A stretch of 39,312 nucleotides of DNA from a virus: positions 1 through 39,312 of IMG/VR virus record IMGVR_UViG_3300010354_013078. The stretch is one strand, 5' to 3'. The notes under the pieces are model-generated. The model was not told where the DNA came from. It saw only the letters and a list, made by a program, of their open reading frames with translations, and did not search any database. Below, one piece after another: positions 7,352 to 15,109 of the stretch; position 1 is the first letter of the stretch, and the number at the start of each line of letters is the position of its first letter. Made by a program: the position numbers and the translations under genes.

Positions 7352-9112
7352 ATGTCTACAAATTTTCAAGGTGAATTAACAACTTTTAATTCATCATATT
7401 CTGGTGGCCCAATAGAAGGAATAGCTTCTGATACTCTTTTTTCAGCGAGATGGGCTGCTGGCGATGCAAGAGATTATGACGACGCCGGATTTTTTGGCAA
7501 AAGCACAGAGGTAAAAACAGAAACTTCTACTAGTATAAAAGTTAATTATCCACGATTTTGGAATGAGGATCTTGATTCTTGGGAAAATCCTATTGAGGGA
7601 GATTTAATATTTTTAGTTCTAAAGGGATGGACTAGAGGCGGCCAGTTAAGTTTTAACCTAAATGCAGCTGATGGCTGGAATAAACTTGGTGACACATTAA
7701 GATCAACAAAAAATTCTGTCGGAGTTTCGCCATCATTCATAGATAAAACTATTCTAGATGTATATTATAAAAGAATTGGCCCAACTGGGGTTTCTCTTAG
7801 TGGAACTATTTCTACGATGTATACTCAGGTAACTGCATCGTCAAGCAGTTGGCCAGGAGCAGGATATTTTAGAATATCTGGTCAAATGTTCGGATATAAA
7901 AATACTACATATCCACCTCAAACATATATTGAAGCTGGAAGAACAGATAACTTTGAGTCAATTTGTGGCCCTTCTTGGGAAGAGCATAATGCAGCAGATG
8001 GCTTTAGTTCGCTAGTGGTTGATGATATTACTAATTTAAGCCAAAATGTTGGCAGTGAAAATATCAATGTTTGGTCGCTTTATAATGAATCAGCAACGCC
8101 AAATGATAGCTATGATCTTGACAATGCATTAGTTGTTGATATTATTGCAGCAGCAAACGTATCTGTTATAGGACCTGTTTATGATATTGATGATCGTTTC
8201 TCTACTCAATATCCAGACGGTTGGTGGATGAGGGCAGTCTCATCTAGCTCTCCATCTCTATTTATTGGAGAGGCACCATACATTGGATATTCAGAAACTA
8301 ATCCATTTGATGCATACAAAGAATCACCTGGTCTGAACATAGGTGTAGCAACTGACTGGCTTAGAAAAACATTCGCAATTAATGGATATAACACTCAATC
8401 AAACAAAGTTTTTCAAGCTACAGGAAGAGCAGCTTTTACAGGTATTCTTAAATTAACTCCATATACAAATATATTTCCTGATGCCGCTAGTCTAGAAGTT
8501 TATAGAAATGGTGAACTTGCCATTAGAATGACTAGGCCACTGCAGCAGCTTGATAATCCAAACGAGACAGTAAGCCTAGAAATTGAATCACTTGCCTTTG
8601 GAGCATTTGAATGGAATGACAATGTATCAATTGGTTTAAATGTCAAATATGGCGATGATATTTGGTTTGAAGCAAGATCTACAAAAAACACCGAAAATAC
8701 TTTTACAATTTTAACAATACAAGGATATCCAATGGAATACGAAATTATTATGTCAACTGACCTTCGTGACAGCGGTGGTCACCTTATGAATATTATCAGA
8801 ATGACCGACTTCGGCACGACCTATCCAATAGGTGGACTAAGCTTCACTGCATCTGATTTTGGAATGAATGAGATTACATACATGCAAATTCAGGCAAGTA
8901 CAGCATATGTAGAAACTGAGGGTGGAGCTGCCGTTCTAGCATCGCAGCAGACTGTATCAAGCTATGTCGATGCTATAACAGGAGAGGTTACTTGGAAGGT
9001 CAATGTCTTTGTTCCAGATCCTGAAACTGGCCTCTTGGTTGAGCTTGCAGAGGGTTCCCCTCTTACTTTCCCAGAGGGTTTGAAGCCAACACTTATGGTA
9101 ATGGGTTCATAA
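7352..9112 (+). CDS. Large protein of unknown function, probable tail or appendage protein
   Basis: The 586-residue protein is rich in Ser, Thr, Asn, Gly and aromatic residues and appears all-beta, with no transmembrane segment or signal peptide. The composition and the alternating strand pattern resemble phage tail-fibre or minor tail proteins, and the end (LTFPEGLKPTLMVMGS) resembles C-termini of phage structural proteins. It follows the endolysin with a strong ribosome site (GGAAGGG) and ends its transcription unit at the terminator at 9132. No catalytic motif was recognised. A glycan-binding appendage is the most likely reading. Confidence 0.6.
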   Translation: MSTNFQGELTTFNSSYSGGPIEGIASDTLFSARWAAGDARDYDDAGFFGKSTEVKTETSTSIKVNYPRFWNEDLDSWENPIEGDLIFLVLKGWTRGGQLSFNLNAADGWNKLGDTLRSTKNSVGVSPSFIDKTILDVYYKRIGPTGVSLSGTISTMYTQVTASSSSWPGAGYFRISGQMFGYKNTTYPPQTYIEAGRTDNFESICGPSWEEHNAADGFSSLVVDDITNLSQNVGSENINVWSLYNESATPNDSYDLDNALVVDIIAAANVSVIGPVYDIDDRFSTQYPDGWWMRAVSSSSPSLFIGEAPYIGYSETNPFDAYKESPGLNIGVATDWLRKTFAINGYNTQSNKVFQATGRAAFTGILKLTPYTNIFPDAASLEVYRNGELAIRMTRPLQQLDNPNETVSLEIESLAFGAFEWNDNVSIGLNVKYGDDIWFEARSTKNTENTFTILTIQGYPMEYEIIMSTDLRDSGGHLMNIIRMTDFGTTYPIGGLSFTASDFGMNEITYMQIQASTAYVETEGGAAVLASQQTVSSYVDAITGEVTWKVNVFVPDPETGLLVELAEGSPLTFPEGLKPTLMVMGS

Positions 9113-9131
9113 TAAATTTAATTAACTATAT

Positions 9132-9171
9132 AAAAAGATCCCCTTGTCAGCGTGGACGAGGGGATCTTTTT
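9132..9171. terminator. Bidirectional intrinsic terminator
   Basis: The arms AAAAAGATCCCC and GGGGATCTTTTT form a strong stem, extended inside by imperfect pairing, with A-tracts and T-tracts on both sides, so it can end transcription from both strands. It separates the plus-strand lysis unit from the converging minus-strand thyX unit. The thyX stop codon (9170-9172) overlaps the right edge of the hairpin. Confidence 0.93.
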
Positions 9172-9964
9172 AGTTAACGATCAAATGTCTTAATTGATGC
9201 CAGCCATCATAGTTTCCTGGAATAGATGCTGTTCCAATTGCTGGCGTGGCTACCATCTCAAATGGTGAAAGGTGTGGTGGCTCTGCCCCGAGCAGGCGCT
9301 CATAAAGTGCAATATCTGCATCAATATCAGCTTTATCTTGATTTAGATAAGATGAGCGAGCAACCCTTGCAACAGAAATTTTTTTCTTATCATCTATATT
9401 CAAGATCTGTTCTGCACCAGTAACATATGGCAAATGCCATTCGTTATATCCAACTTCTTTTGGTATAGAAGTATCTAAGGCTTTTTTCATCTCAATAGCC
9501 AACTGCTGAAACTCGGGCTGTGCATCTGGATGGATACGCTGCTCAAAGCAGTTGGAAAAGTCTGTTGCAGAGATTACAGATGTATGCCAAAGAAAAGGTT
9601 CCAAGATTCTGGCAGCCACCTGCTTATGTAGATTCAGTTTGCCAAGTTCTTCAGCAACATCTGCTGCATGATTTGCAGCCTTAATCCACTGATAGCAAGC
9701 TATTGTCTCACTGTTGGAATCTAGAGCAGTCTCTGCAACCATTCCACGCTGATTCTTACCCCAATGAACAGGAATAGCGGGGTTAGAACGCACTTCCTCA
9801 ATTCTACGTTTTAGTGGAATAGCTCTACTGCTAGCAGCGTTGCGTGACCACATTCTATATGTGTTTACTTCTGGTAGAATAAATCTATGGAAAGTGCATT
9901 CCATAGTTGTTAGCCTAACACCTTGCGGTGAAATAGAGTCAGCAATTACTTTAGCTGAGATCAC
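9170..9964 (-). CDS. thyX: Flavin-dependent thymidylate synthase
   Basis: The 264-residue protein carries a phage-type version of the ThyX signature at residues 36-47 (YRMWSRNAASSR, replacing the classical RHRxxSxNxxSxR). It also has GKNQRGM near 69-75 and a conserved FEQRIHPDAQPE segment near 163-174. ThyX makes dTMP from dUMP using FAD, NADPH and methylene-tetrahydrofolate. The gene overlaps the upstream dCMP deaminase by 14 bases, and that enzyme supplies its dUMP substrate. Confidence 0.92.
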   Translation of the reverse strand: MISAKVIADSISPQGVRLTTMECTFHRFILPEVNTYRMWSRNAASSRAIPLKRRIEEVRSNPAIPVHWGKNQRGMVAETALDSNSETIACYQWIKAANHAADVAEELGKLNLHKQVAARILEPFLWHTSVISATDFSNCFEQRIHPDAQPEFQQLAIEMKKALDTSIPKEVGYNEWHLPYVTGAEQILNIDDKKKISVARVARSSYLNQDKADIDADIALYERLLGAEPPHLSPFEMVATPAIGTASIPGNYDGWHQLRHLIVN

Positions 9965-10427
9965 TTACATACTCCAGTTCTACGCCAGCAGCGGCTAGAA
10001 ACGCCTCGGTCACATCGGTATATAATCTATCCGATTCGGACAGGCATACTATCCTACTAATTCCTGCAGCCGCTACAGACTTGGCGCAGGTTAGGCATGG
10101 TGGCCCGTTGACATACAGAGTCGAGCCCTTGTAGCGGGAACCGTCGCCATGTGCGAGGGCAGATACTTCTGCGTGCGAACTGTAGCAAAGTCCATCACCA
10201 TAATCATATGGAGCTCCATGCGGAACTTTATTGATCCAGCGTGGACAGCCACCATCTACGCAGTGTTTCATTCCTGCGGGAACACCATTGTAGCCTTGAC
10301 CGATAATACGGCCATATCCGTTGTCTTCTATTATGAAGCACCAGAACTGTGCCTTGGCGCAGGTAGCAAATATCTCAGCGCATGATACACAGGCTTTTAG
10401 CCATTTGATATCTCTAGTTGTTATCAT
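9951..10427 (-). CDS. dCMP deaminase
   Basis: The 158-residue protein has the zinc-dependent cytidine/deoxycytidylate deaminase motifs: HAE at 85-87 (zinc ligand and proton shuttle) and PPCLTC at 109-114 with cysteine ligands C111 and C114. The region 52-65 (GMKHCVDGGCPRW) matches the extra cysteine-bearing loop typical of phage dCMP deaminases. It converts dCMP to dUMP and feeds ThyX, which overlaps it. No clear Shine-Dalgarno site precedes the ATG. Confidence 0.93.
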   Translation of the reverse strand: MITTRDIKWLKACVSCAEIFATCAKAQFWCFIIEDNGYGRIIGQGYNGVPAGMKHCVDGGCPRWINKVPHGAPYDYGDGLCYSSHAEVSALAHGDGSRYKGSTLYVNGPPCLTCAKSVAAAGISRIVCLSESDRLYTDVTEAFLAAAGVELEYVSDLS

Positions 10428-10436
10428 CTAGAATGA

Positions 10437-10553
10437 TCAATCATCTAGTTCATCATTCCATGTTTCTGCAGCTTCTTTTATTATTTTGAAACTAGCAACT
10501 AACACGCAGGTAACTATTCCAATAATAATAGAAACACCGATTATATAGTTCAT
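10437..10553 (-). CDS. Single-helix mini membrane protein (38 aa)
   Basis: This short frame runs from the ATG at 10553 to the TGA at 10437. It encodes a hydrophobic helix (IIGVSIIIGIVTCVLVASF) followed by a charged tail ending in DELDD. Its ATG overlaps the TGA of the preceding gene (ATGA), and it ends ten bases before dCMP deaminase begins. The tight packing argues that it is real. No family is recognised. Confidence 0.6.
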   Translation of the reverse strand: MNYIIGVSIIIGIVTCVLVASFKIIKEAAETWNDELDD

Positions 10554-10663
10554 CGGTCACCGTCCAGCAGGTCGGCAGTCTTCTCGCCAGAAAAGTAGCC
10601 AACAGCAAAGCCAACTAGCGATGATGTAAAACCAATTAGAAAGAATAGAAGCGTAGCATTCAT
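10550..10663 (-). CDS. Single-helix mini membrane protein (37 aa)
   Basis: The 37-residue frame runs from the ATG at 10663 to the TGA at 10550. It has one helix (TLLFFLIGFTSSLVGFAVGYF) with a glycine-rich face, then a charged tail (SGEKTADLLDGDR). It starts inside the stop of the coiled-coil gene (TAATG) and overlaps the next gene by ATGA. Two such single-helix proteins in a row suggest a membrane complex, but nothing identifies the function. Confidence 0.6.
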   Translation of the reverse strand: MNATLLFFLIGFTSSLVGFAVGYFSGEKTADLLDGDR

Positions 10664-10932
10664 TACAAATCCACCTTGTAGCTATTTCTATTAGGATCTA
10701 TCATAGACCAAAGTCTTCTATCAAGATCAGGCTGAACCTTGGCTGACTCAATCGGATCAAAGTCACGATGCTGACGAATAGCATCCTCAAGCTCTTCGAT
10801 ACGCTCACGAAGTCTAGCGTTCTCTGACATAACTTCCACTATCTCACGACGACGCTGACGAAGTTCAGCGTGCATGATTTTCTCAGATTCAGTTTGCGTC
10901 TTCTGCCACAAGTTCTTCAGATGACTGAGCAT
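10663..10932 (-). CDS. Coiled-coil protein of unknown function
   Basis: The 89-residue protein is dominated by a charged heptad-like helix from about 15 to 60 (ELRQRRREIVEVMSENARL and RERIEELEDAIRQH). It overlaps the upstream gene by 44 bases and touches the next gene through TAATG. No catalytic motif is seen. Coiled-coil adaptor or scaffold is the only supportable description. Confidence 0.65.
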   Translation of the reverse strand: MLSHLKNLWQKTQTESEKIMHAELRQRRREIVEVMSENARLRERIEELEDAIRQHRDFDPIESAKVQPDLDRRLWSMIDPNRNSYKVDL

Positions 10933-11179
10933 CGGCGTTCATCCTCTCAATAACATCGGTCCAGCCGAGAGCTTCAAGCTCTGCTGTAATCTTCCCATTC
11001 ATAGCCTCATCAGTTTCCTTGCACTTTGCTGCGAACTCTTCAGAGTTGCGTGGAAGGTGCTGAGTCTTGCCTAGGTGATCAAACAGGTAAGCCCATGTGC
11101 CACCACCAAGAGAAACAATTCTAGTAGTATCTCCTGATGGCTGGAATGGAACATTCTTTTTTAGCTTTGGTCCTGCCAT
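10889..11179 (-). CDS. Small protein of unknown function
   Basis: The 96-residue protein starts with a basic segment (MAGPKLKKNVPF), has a glycine turn (SLGGGTWAYLFDHLG) and ends in an acidic helix (SSEELVAEDAN). It is embedded in an operon by overlaps of 19 bases with the ParB-like gene and 44 bases with the coiled-coil gene. I recognise no family. Confidence 0.6.
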   Translation of the reverse strand: MAGPKLKKNVPFQPSGDTTRIVSLGGGTWAYLFDHLGKTQHLPRNSEEFAAKCKETDEAMNGKITAELEALGWTDVIERMNADAQSSEELVAEDAN

Positions 11180-11562
11180 TGTGACTCCAGTATTTTTTGG
11201 AAGAAGTTGTATAGTCTGACTGATCTTACTTTAATTTCATCGACCTGTCTAAGTTCGATGGGGAAGTATTGCAGACCCAGATGCTGCGCCGCAACTAATC
11301 TGTGGTTTCCGTCCGTCAGTCGGACCGATGTGTTGTCGAAGTCAATCAAGCCAGGTTTTTCGAAACCATTTGCCTGTATAGAAAGTATCAAATTTTCTAT
11401 ATGCTCTTTATCTCTTAACCATATTTGACCAAGATAAGATTCATCAGCAACATAGGAAACTATTTCTATAGGCAAATAATGTAAAGAAGAAAATACTTCT
11501 TTTATACGCCCAAAGTTTCCATCATCTATAAATTCTGAACCCCAGAAAGCCTGATTATTCAT
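11161..11562 (-). CDS. Stand-alone ParB-like domain protein
   Basis: The 133-residue protein consists mainly of a ParB/sulfiredoxin-fold domain. A helix (HIENLILSIQANGFEKPGLI) precedes the signature DGNHRLVAAQHLG at about residues 88-100, which matches the D-G-(N/H)-H-R nucleotide-binding loop. It lacks the helix-turn-helix seen in the larger ParB-like protein at 590. It is the first gene of the minus-strand thyX operon. CTPase or nuclease activity cannot be decided here. There is no clear ribosome site. Confidence 0.72.
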   Translation of the reverse strand: MNNQAFWGSEFIDDGNFGRIKEVFSSLHYLPIEIVSYVADESYLGQIWLRDKEHIENLILSIQANGFEKPGLIDFDNTSVRLTDGNHRLVAAQHLGLQYFPIELRQVDEIKVRSVRLYNFFQKILESQWQDQS

Positions 11563-11602
11563 AAGATAAAAATTGTTGTCGGTGAGATAAATTTACCACA
11601 CA

Positions 11603-11926
11603 ATGTTTACTTTTTGTCACACATGCGGAGAGCATTTCTCTAGTCACAGTTTCATGCCGAACTGTCCAGACTGTGGTTCTCCAAATCTGTCAATAAAAAT
11701 ACAAGATATTTATGAGTCATCTAAAAATGATATTCATCAAATAGGCTTTGTTGCATTATTAGATAATAGTTTAGTTTGGACAGAGTTTGTTGGCAACAAT
11801 ACTTATATATATAATTTAAGAAAAAATTATGCAATAGTTCCAACACTATCCTTTGATTTTGAAAACAAAATTGTTATGGACCCAATAACAGATACTTCAA
11901 TTCAGTTAGGATTTTTAGATGGCTAA
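11603..11926 (+). CDS. N-terminal zinc-ribbon protein
   Basis: The 107-residue protein opens with CHTCGEHF then CPDCGSP (about residues 5-27), a four-cysteine zinc ribbon with histidines between the pairs. The rest is a beta-rich domain without a recognised family. It is divergently transcribed from the ParB-like gene and has no Shine-Dalgarno site within normal distance. It overlaps the following zinc-ribbon gene by eight bases. Confidence 0.7.
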   Translation: MFTFCHTCGEHFSSHSFMPNCPDCGSPNLSIKIQDIYESSKNDIHQIGFVALLDNSLVWTEFVGNNTYIYNLRKNYAIVPTLSFDFENKIVMDPITDTSIQLGFLDG

Positions 11927-12188
11927 ACCAGTCCCTTCCCTTGCCGGCATACCAGACATATATCTGTATTGTCAAAAATGCGGATCAGATGTTGATATGG
12001 AATTTATTAGATCTGGAAATGCCGCTTCTGCGTGCAACTGTTTGCCAGACTCTAAGCGTGAAACATTCTCTTGGATCAGTTCTAATTCTCAGTTGTTCCA
12101 TCATTTTCAATCAATGAATTATTTAATTGTTGGAGAAACTTCTGCACTGTTTTGTTCTAATAAAAACTCAATATTTTTTGAATTATAA
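11919..12188 (+). CDS. Small cysteine-rich probable zinc-binding protein
   Basis: The 89-residue protein has CQKCGSD near residue 18 and a second cysteine pair CNC near 39, suggesting an imperfect zinc ribbon, followed by a hydrophobic tail region. Its position between two other zinc-ribbon genes suggests related small proteins. The function is unknown. Confidence 0.6.
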   Translation: MAKPVPSLAGIPDIYLYCQKCGSDVDMEFIRSGNAASACNCLPDSKRETFSWISSNSQLFHHFQSMNYLIVGETSALFCSNKNSIFFEL

Positions 12189-12211
12189 ATTTTGGATGCC
12201 GATTAATTACT

Positions 12212-12613
12212 ATGGAAAACTGGACAGAAAAAATGGAAGCTACTATTGCTTCTGCACGACTTTTAGAAAATTTTAATGTTATCGATATATCTTTTGATAA
12301 TGGAGAAGTTTTAGAAGTTTATGTTGCGATAACAAAAGAAGAAAAAGCAGCAGGGCTTGCGACTATCCCATATCTTGATGTTGATGGGATGATCTTCTTT
12401 TATGATAAGCCTTCTTTCACTCCGTTTACAGTTGCAGACATGGGTTTCGATCTTGACATAGCATGGTTCGATGAGAACGGAGTGCTGATAAAGTCAGGTA
12501 CATATAAGGCTGGTAGTGGTACTCCGCTTTTCTCACCAAAGCCATATACTTATGTCGTAGAAACTTTGTCAGGTAATCTACCAAAGAGTAATTTAAAGGT
12601 TAAGAATGTCTAA
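12212..12613 (+). CDS. DUF192-like protein
   Basis: The 133-residue protein matches the DUF192 layout. It has an AITKEEKAAGLA segment (the usual x-x-x-R-x-x-GL), then DGMIFFYDKPSFTPFTVADM (corresponding to the GMLFxF and FWMKNT elements), LDIAWFDENGVL, and YVVETLSGNLP near the end. The DUF192 fold is a small beta-barrel with an unclear role. Cellular members often carry a signal peptide; this one does not. A weak TTGAAT-N17-GATTAA lies just before the ATG and no Shine-Dalgarno site is seen, so a near-leaderless start is possible. Confidence 0.7.
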   Translation: MENWTEKMEATIASARLLENFNVIDISFDNGEVLEVYVAITKEEKAAGLATIPYLDVDGMIFFYDKPSFTPFTVADMGFDLDIAWFDENGVLIKSGTYKAGSGTPLFSPKPYTYVVETLSGNLPKSNLKVKNV

Positions 12614-12770
12614 GCAGTTTGAAGATTTTTTGGATGAAGACGAGTGCTGCCTTAACTGTGGCGAACTGGACTTCAAGCCATCAAAGATTATGGGTCTTTG
12701 TCAGGATTGTTTCAATAATCCAAAAGATTATTACGATCTAACAAATAAAGATGAGGGACTCAAAAACTGA
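12606..12770 (+). CDS. 54-aa zinc-ribbon protein
   Basis: A short frame starts at the ATG at 12606, with AAAGG six bases before it, and overlaps the DUF192-like gene by eight bases. It encodes an acidic start (EDFLDEDE), then CLNCGELDF and GLCQDC, a clean C-x2-C...C-x2-C zinc ribbon. The C-terminus runs into the terminator stem. The function is unknown. Confidence 0.75.
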   Translation: MSKQFEDFLDEDECCLNCGELDFKPSKIMGLCQDCFNNPKDYYDLTNKDEGLKN

Positions 12771-12789
12771 ATCCCCCATCTTCTTCTTG
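12750..12789 (+). terminator. Probable intrinsic terminator
   Basis: GATGAGGGA (12750-12758) pairs with TCCCCCATC (12772-12780) with one mismatch, followed by TTCTTCTT. It overlaps the last codons of the 54-aa zinc-ribbon gene and would end the 11603-12770 unit. Confidence 0.65.
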
Positions 12790-12808
12790 AAAATATTTAA
12801 TATTTAGT

Positions 12809-12919
12809 TTAATAATAAAGACTGTTTCCACTGTCACCTTCGAATTCTACAGGCTCTATGTCAAGTAGGGATTCTAGGGTTAGTTTCCACAATCCGGTAA
12901 AATTAGTTGATAAGCAGTC
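12809..12919 (-). other. 36-codon in-frame open extension beyond the stop of the 93-aa gene
   Basis: Directly after the TAG at 12920-12922 the same frame stays open for 36 codons to a TAA, with a protein-like composition (TGLWKLTLESLLDIEPVEFEG). It has no ATG; a TTG at the Leu before Trp is the only plausible internal start, with a poor ribosome site. It could be a former C-terminus cut off by a nonsense change, a read-through extension or chance. Confidence 0.25.
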
Positions 12920-13201
12920 CTATAGATCTTCGTCTTCTTGTTCATCTTCAAGAGTTGAGTGGTGAAGGATCATGTCTCCTTTGTAAGAGACATTAATTGG
13001 TGGTAAGAGAATTTCCAAACTTTCCATAGCAGCTTTTAACATAGTTAAAGCTACCCAAGGTGAACAGTCGCCTAAATGTACTTCTGGGAAAATATTTGGA
13101 TCACTATCATATGTTATAGTGATAATATGTAAACCAGTTCCTAGATCGGAAAGTTCATCAAGTTCGGAATCTTCGGGTTCGTTGTTTTCTTCTGAAGTCA
13201 C
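12920..13201 (-). CDS. Small acidic protein coupled to the phosphoesterase
   Basis: The 93-residue protein has very acidic ends (EENNEPEDSELDELSD at the start, EDEQEDEDL at the end) around a short alpha/beta core (LHIITITYDSDPNIFPEV ... SPWVALTMLKAAMESLEILLP). Its ATG overlaps the phosphoesterase stop (ATGA), so translation is coupled. No family is recognised. Confidence 0.65.
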   Translation of the reverse strand: MTSEENNEPEDSELDELSDLGTGLHIITITYDSDPNIFPEVHLGDCSPWVALTMLKAAMESLEILLPPINVSYKGDMILHHSTLEDEQEDEDL

Positions 13202-14541
13202 AATTCGTCCCCGTTCTTATTTACAGTAGACTCAAATATCTGTCCACTGTAGAAGGCTGATCCTTCTTCTATAAGAACGGGTTCGACGGTTGCTTTTTGA
13301 TCGCCTTCTGGCTGATACCAGACAACGAAGATGCCTTGCTGCCACTTTTCAGTGAAGTTGCCAGCCTGCTTTCCTTTTGAAGTAATACCTGTTTGACCTG
13401 ATGGTAGTACACCATCAATTCTGGCTGTGGTACCCGGTGTTCCAGCAAAGATAGGTCTTGTCCAGCCTCTGCCTCGGATTCTTGAATACACTAGTTCCTG
13501 ACGATGTGTGTGTCCATAGATTGTGGACACTTTCGCATCTGACAAATATTTTGCTGCGGTACTACCGGGTGCAGCAGAAACCTTTGAACCATGCTCAAAT
13601 CGCAGATAGTCATTTACCCAGTATTCACCATCTGGATATGCTTCGACGGACACAACACCATACTCATCAAATCTACATAAGTTAGCGATAGATAATACAG
13701 GCTCTCTTGTGTTAGCTTTTGAAATACCAATTAGACCTGGTACTTTATCTACAATAATTTTGTTCAGACGATCATCATGATTTCCGCTGAGAACAACAAT
13801 TTCACCATTAGGATTGATTTCTCGTTGGATCGCAACTTCTGTACCAAACCTATCAATCTCCAACTGAGTGTTAGATGTATAGCCCGGTGCTGTGCGGTGA
13901 TGAGAGAAAGCACTGAAATCGTGATTGTCTCCAAGGATCACTGTCAGGTCTAGACCATAGGTGCGATCTAGGTATGTTCCGATCTGGTGAGCAACGTTCA
14001 AAGCTGACTCATCATGAGTTGTGGTCATATTTCCATCAACATCACGGTGGTAACCGATCTGTGGATCAGGAATAACAAGACAAACATTCCAGCCATCTGG
14101 CTTTGACTGCTTTCTTACACCCTTAACATTAATCTTGAATGAACCAATATCAGCCTTCTCTGGTGTAGGAAGTGCGGGAAGAAGATCGATATTCCAAGAA
14201 TTGGATTCTTTCTCTACCTGAACATTCTCACCATTAATTTTCTCCCAACCAGGATACTTCTTCTTTGAGTGAGAAAGCTTCACTACACGAGCGACACCAC
14301 TTGCTTCGATCTGCTTAATCGTAGAAGCGATATCTTCTGGTGATTCAGAATCAGTGGTAACGTTAATCTGCTCATTCCAGAATCTTTGTCCATAACGAGC
14401 AATGGTTGTTTCCTTAATAAGAGGTAGGGAGTTCTCCTCTAGGAAAGCAACGATATCTTTAGCACGACCACCAGACTTCCAGATCTGTTCCATCAGATCT
14501 TTTGCTGGATGGTCGGCAACCCCCTTGGGCTTTTGTGCCAT
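13198..14541 (-). CDS. Calcineurin-like metallophosphoesterase with N-terminal extension
   Basis: The 447-residue protein has the metallophosphoesterase motifs in order: D159-P-Q (first metal ligand region), GDNHD at 204-208, GNHD at 253-256, H317 and GHTH at 343-346. These bind two metal ions and hydrolyse phosphoesters. The first 60 residues look like a small helical DNA-binding unit (AKDLMEQIWKSGG ... TTIARYGQRFWNE), joined by a lysine-rich linker. Phage members are often annotated as possible DNA nucleases or phosphatases; the substrate is unknown. GAAAGG sits seven bases before the ATG. Confidence 0.88.
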   Translation of the reverse strand: MAQKPKGVADHPAKDLMEQIWKSGGRAKDIVAFLEENSLPLIKETTIARYGQRFWNEQINVTTDSESPEDIASTIKQIEASGVARVVKLSHSKKKYPGWEKINGENVQVEKESNSWNIDLLPALPTPEKADIGSFKINVKGVRKQSKPDGWNVCLVIPDPQIGYHRDVDGNMTTTHDESALNVAHQIGTYLDRTYGLDLTVILGDNHDFSAFSHHRTAPGYTSNTQLEIDRFGTEVAIQREINPNGEIVVLSGNHDDRLNKIIVDKVPGLIGISKANTREPVLSIANLCRFDEYGVVSVEAYPDGEYWVNDYLRFEHGSKVSAAPGSTAAKYLSDAKVSTIYGHTHRQELVYSRIRGRGWTRPIFAGTPGTTARIDGVLPSGQTGITSKGKQAGNFTEKWQQGIFVVWYQPEGDQKATVEPVLIEEGSAFYSGQIFESTVNKNGDEL

Positions 14542-14573
14542 TGGGAAACCTTTCAGGCGACTGTCGCTACAGT

Positions 14574-14603
14574 ATCTATAACGACAGTTTTGTTAACATA
14601 ATG
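14574..14603. promoter_or_regulatory. Possible overlapping bidirectional promoter
   Basis: On the minus strand, CATTAT (plus 14598-14603) lies 17 bases from TATAGA (plus 14575-14580), placed to transcribe the phosphoesterase. On the plus strand, ATCTAT (14574-14579) lies 17 bases from CATAAT (14597-14602), placed to transcribe the candidate noncoding RNA. The two are mirror images of each other and surround a GTTAAC palindrome. The -35 boxes share four of six bases with the phage motif GTTTAT. Confidence 0.35.
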
Positions 14604-14608
14604 GACCA

Positions 14609-15060
14609 GATCGGTCGCAAATGAAAACAATCCCGATGAACTGCCCAAGGTACACGAGGCAATACATTTGATTATCAAGATAATCATCTGTCGCACTCGA
14701 GTCGCTTCGAGGAGCTTTATCAATATTGAGATTTCGCATAATTGCGACTGGCCGCCCTGGATGTTCGGCTCGCGTTATTACAATCACAGACGATGCCCTA
14801 CAATCTTTGATCGCTTAGAAAATTTCATGCAATTTGAGGGATGCGCCCCATACAGCGCCGCAGGACTGAAGGTGGCCTTAACTCTTCCGGTGGGCAATCC
14901 GTCATCAGTGCCGTCCCGAGCGAAAAGCGGGGAAACTGGTCAAGGAACGTCCGGGCAGTTTCATCTAAGCAGCCTGCTGAGTAGCAATCTGATCTAGTGG
15001 TTGAGATACCATGTAGGTGAAGACACCGACCGTTACAGTTTTTGCTGTTTTCCCTGTGGG
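14609..15060 (+). ncRNA. Candidate large structured noncoding RNA (strand and ends uncertain)
   Basis: The 603-base gap 14542-15144 has no convincing coding frame; the open frames on either strand lack ribosome sites and family features. Bases 14841-14960 are 61 percent G+C by count, far above the surrounding AT-rich genes, as seen for structured RNAs in AT-rich genomes. Visible stems include GATTAT/ATAATC (14670-14685, CAAG loop), CCCG/CGGG (14915-14931), a seven-pair GAAACTG/CAGTTTC (14932-14962), AGC/GCT near 14968-14978 and GGTG/CACC (15016-15027, AAGA loop). A possible promoter lies at 14574-14602. No terminator is clear at the right end. Phage-borne giant RNAs such as GOLLD and ROOL are possible relatives, but I could not match any known consensus. 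Confidence 0.45.
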
Positions 15061-15109
15061 GTGGGGTGGAGTCTGTCTAAACTGAAGAAATAAGTTTTTG
15101 ATTCTTTGT

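Noticed and set aside
14880-14925. A hammerhead-like core (CTGATGA then a short stem then GAAG) on the minus strand
   Set aside because: The base after GAA is not A, and no matching stems I and III flank the core.
14940-14956. Similarity to RNase P RNA conserved region I (GAACGTCCGGGC)
   Set aside because: The other conserved RNase P parts (ACAGAA and the GGCTT 3' partner) are not found on either strand nearby.
14593-14997. Open frames on both strands in the 14542-15144 gap (64 and 109 codons)
   Set aside because: They lack ribosome sites and family features, and lie in a G+C-rich stem-rich stretch where stop codons are rarer by chance; a structured RNA explains the region better.
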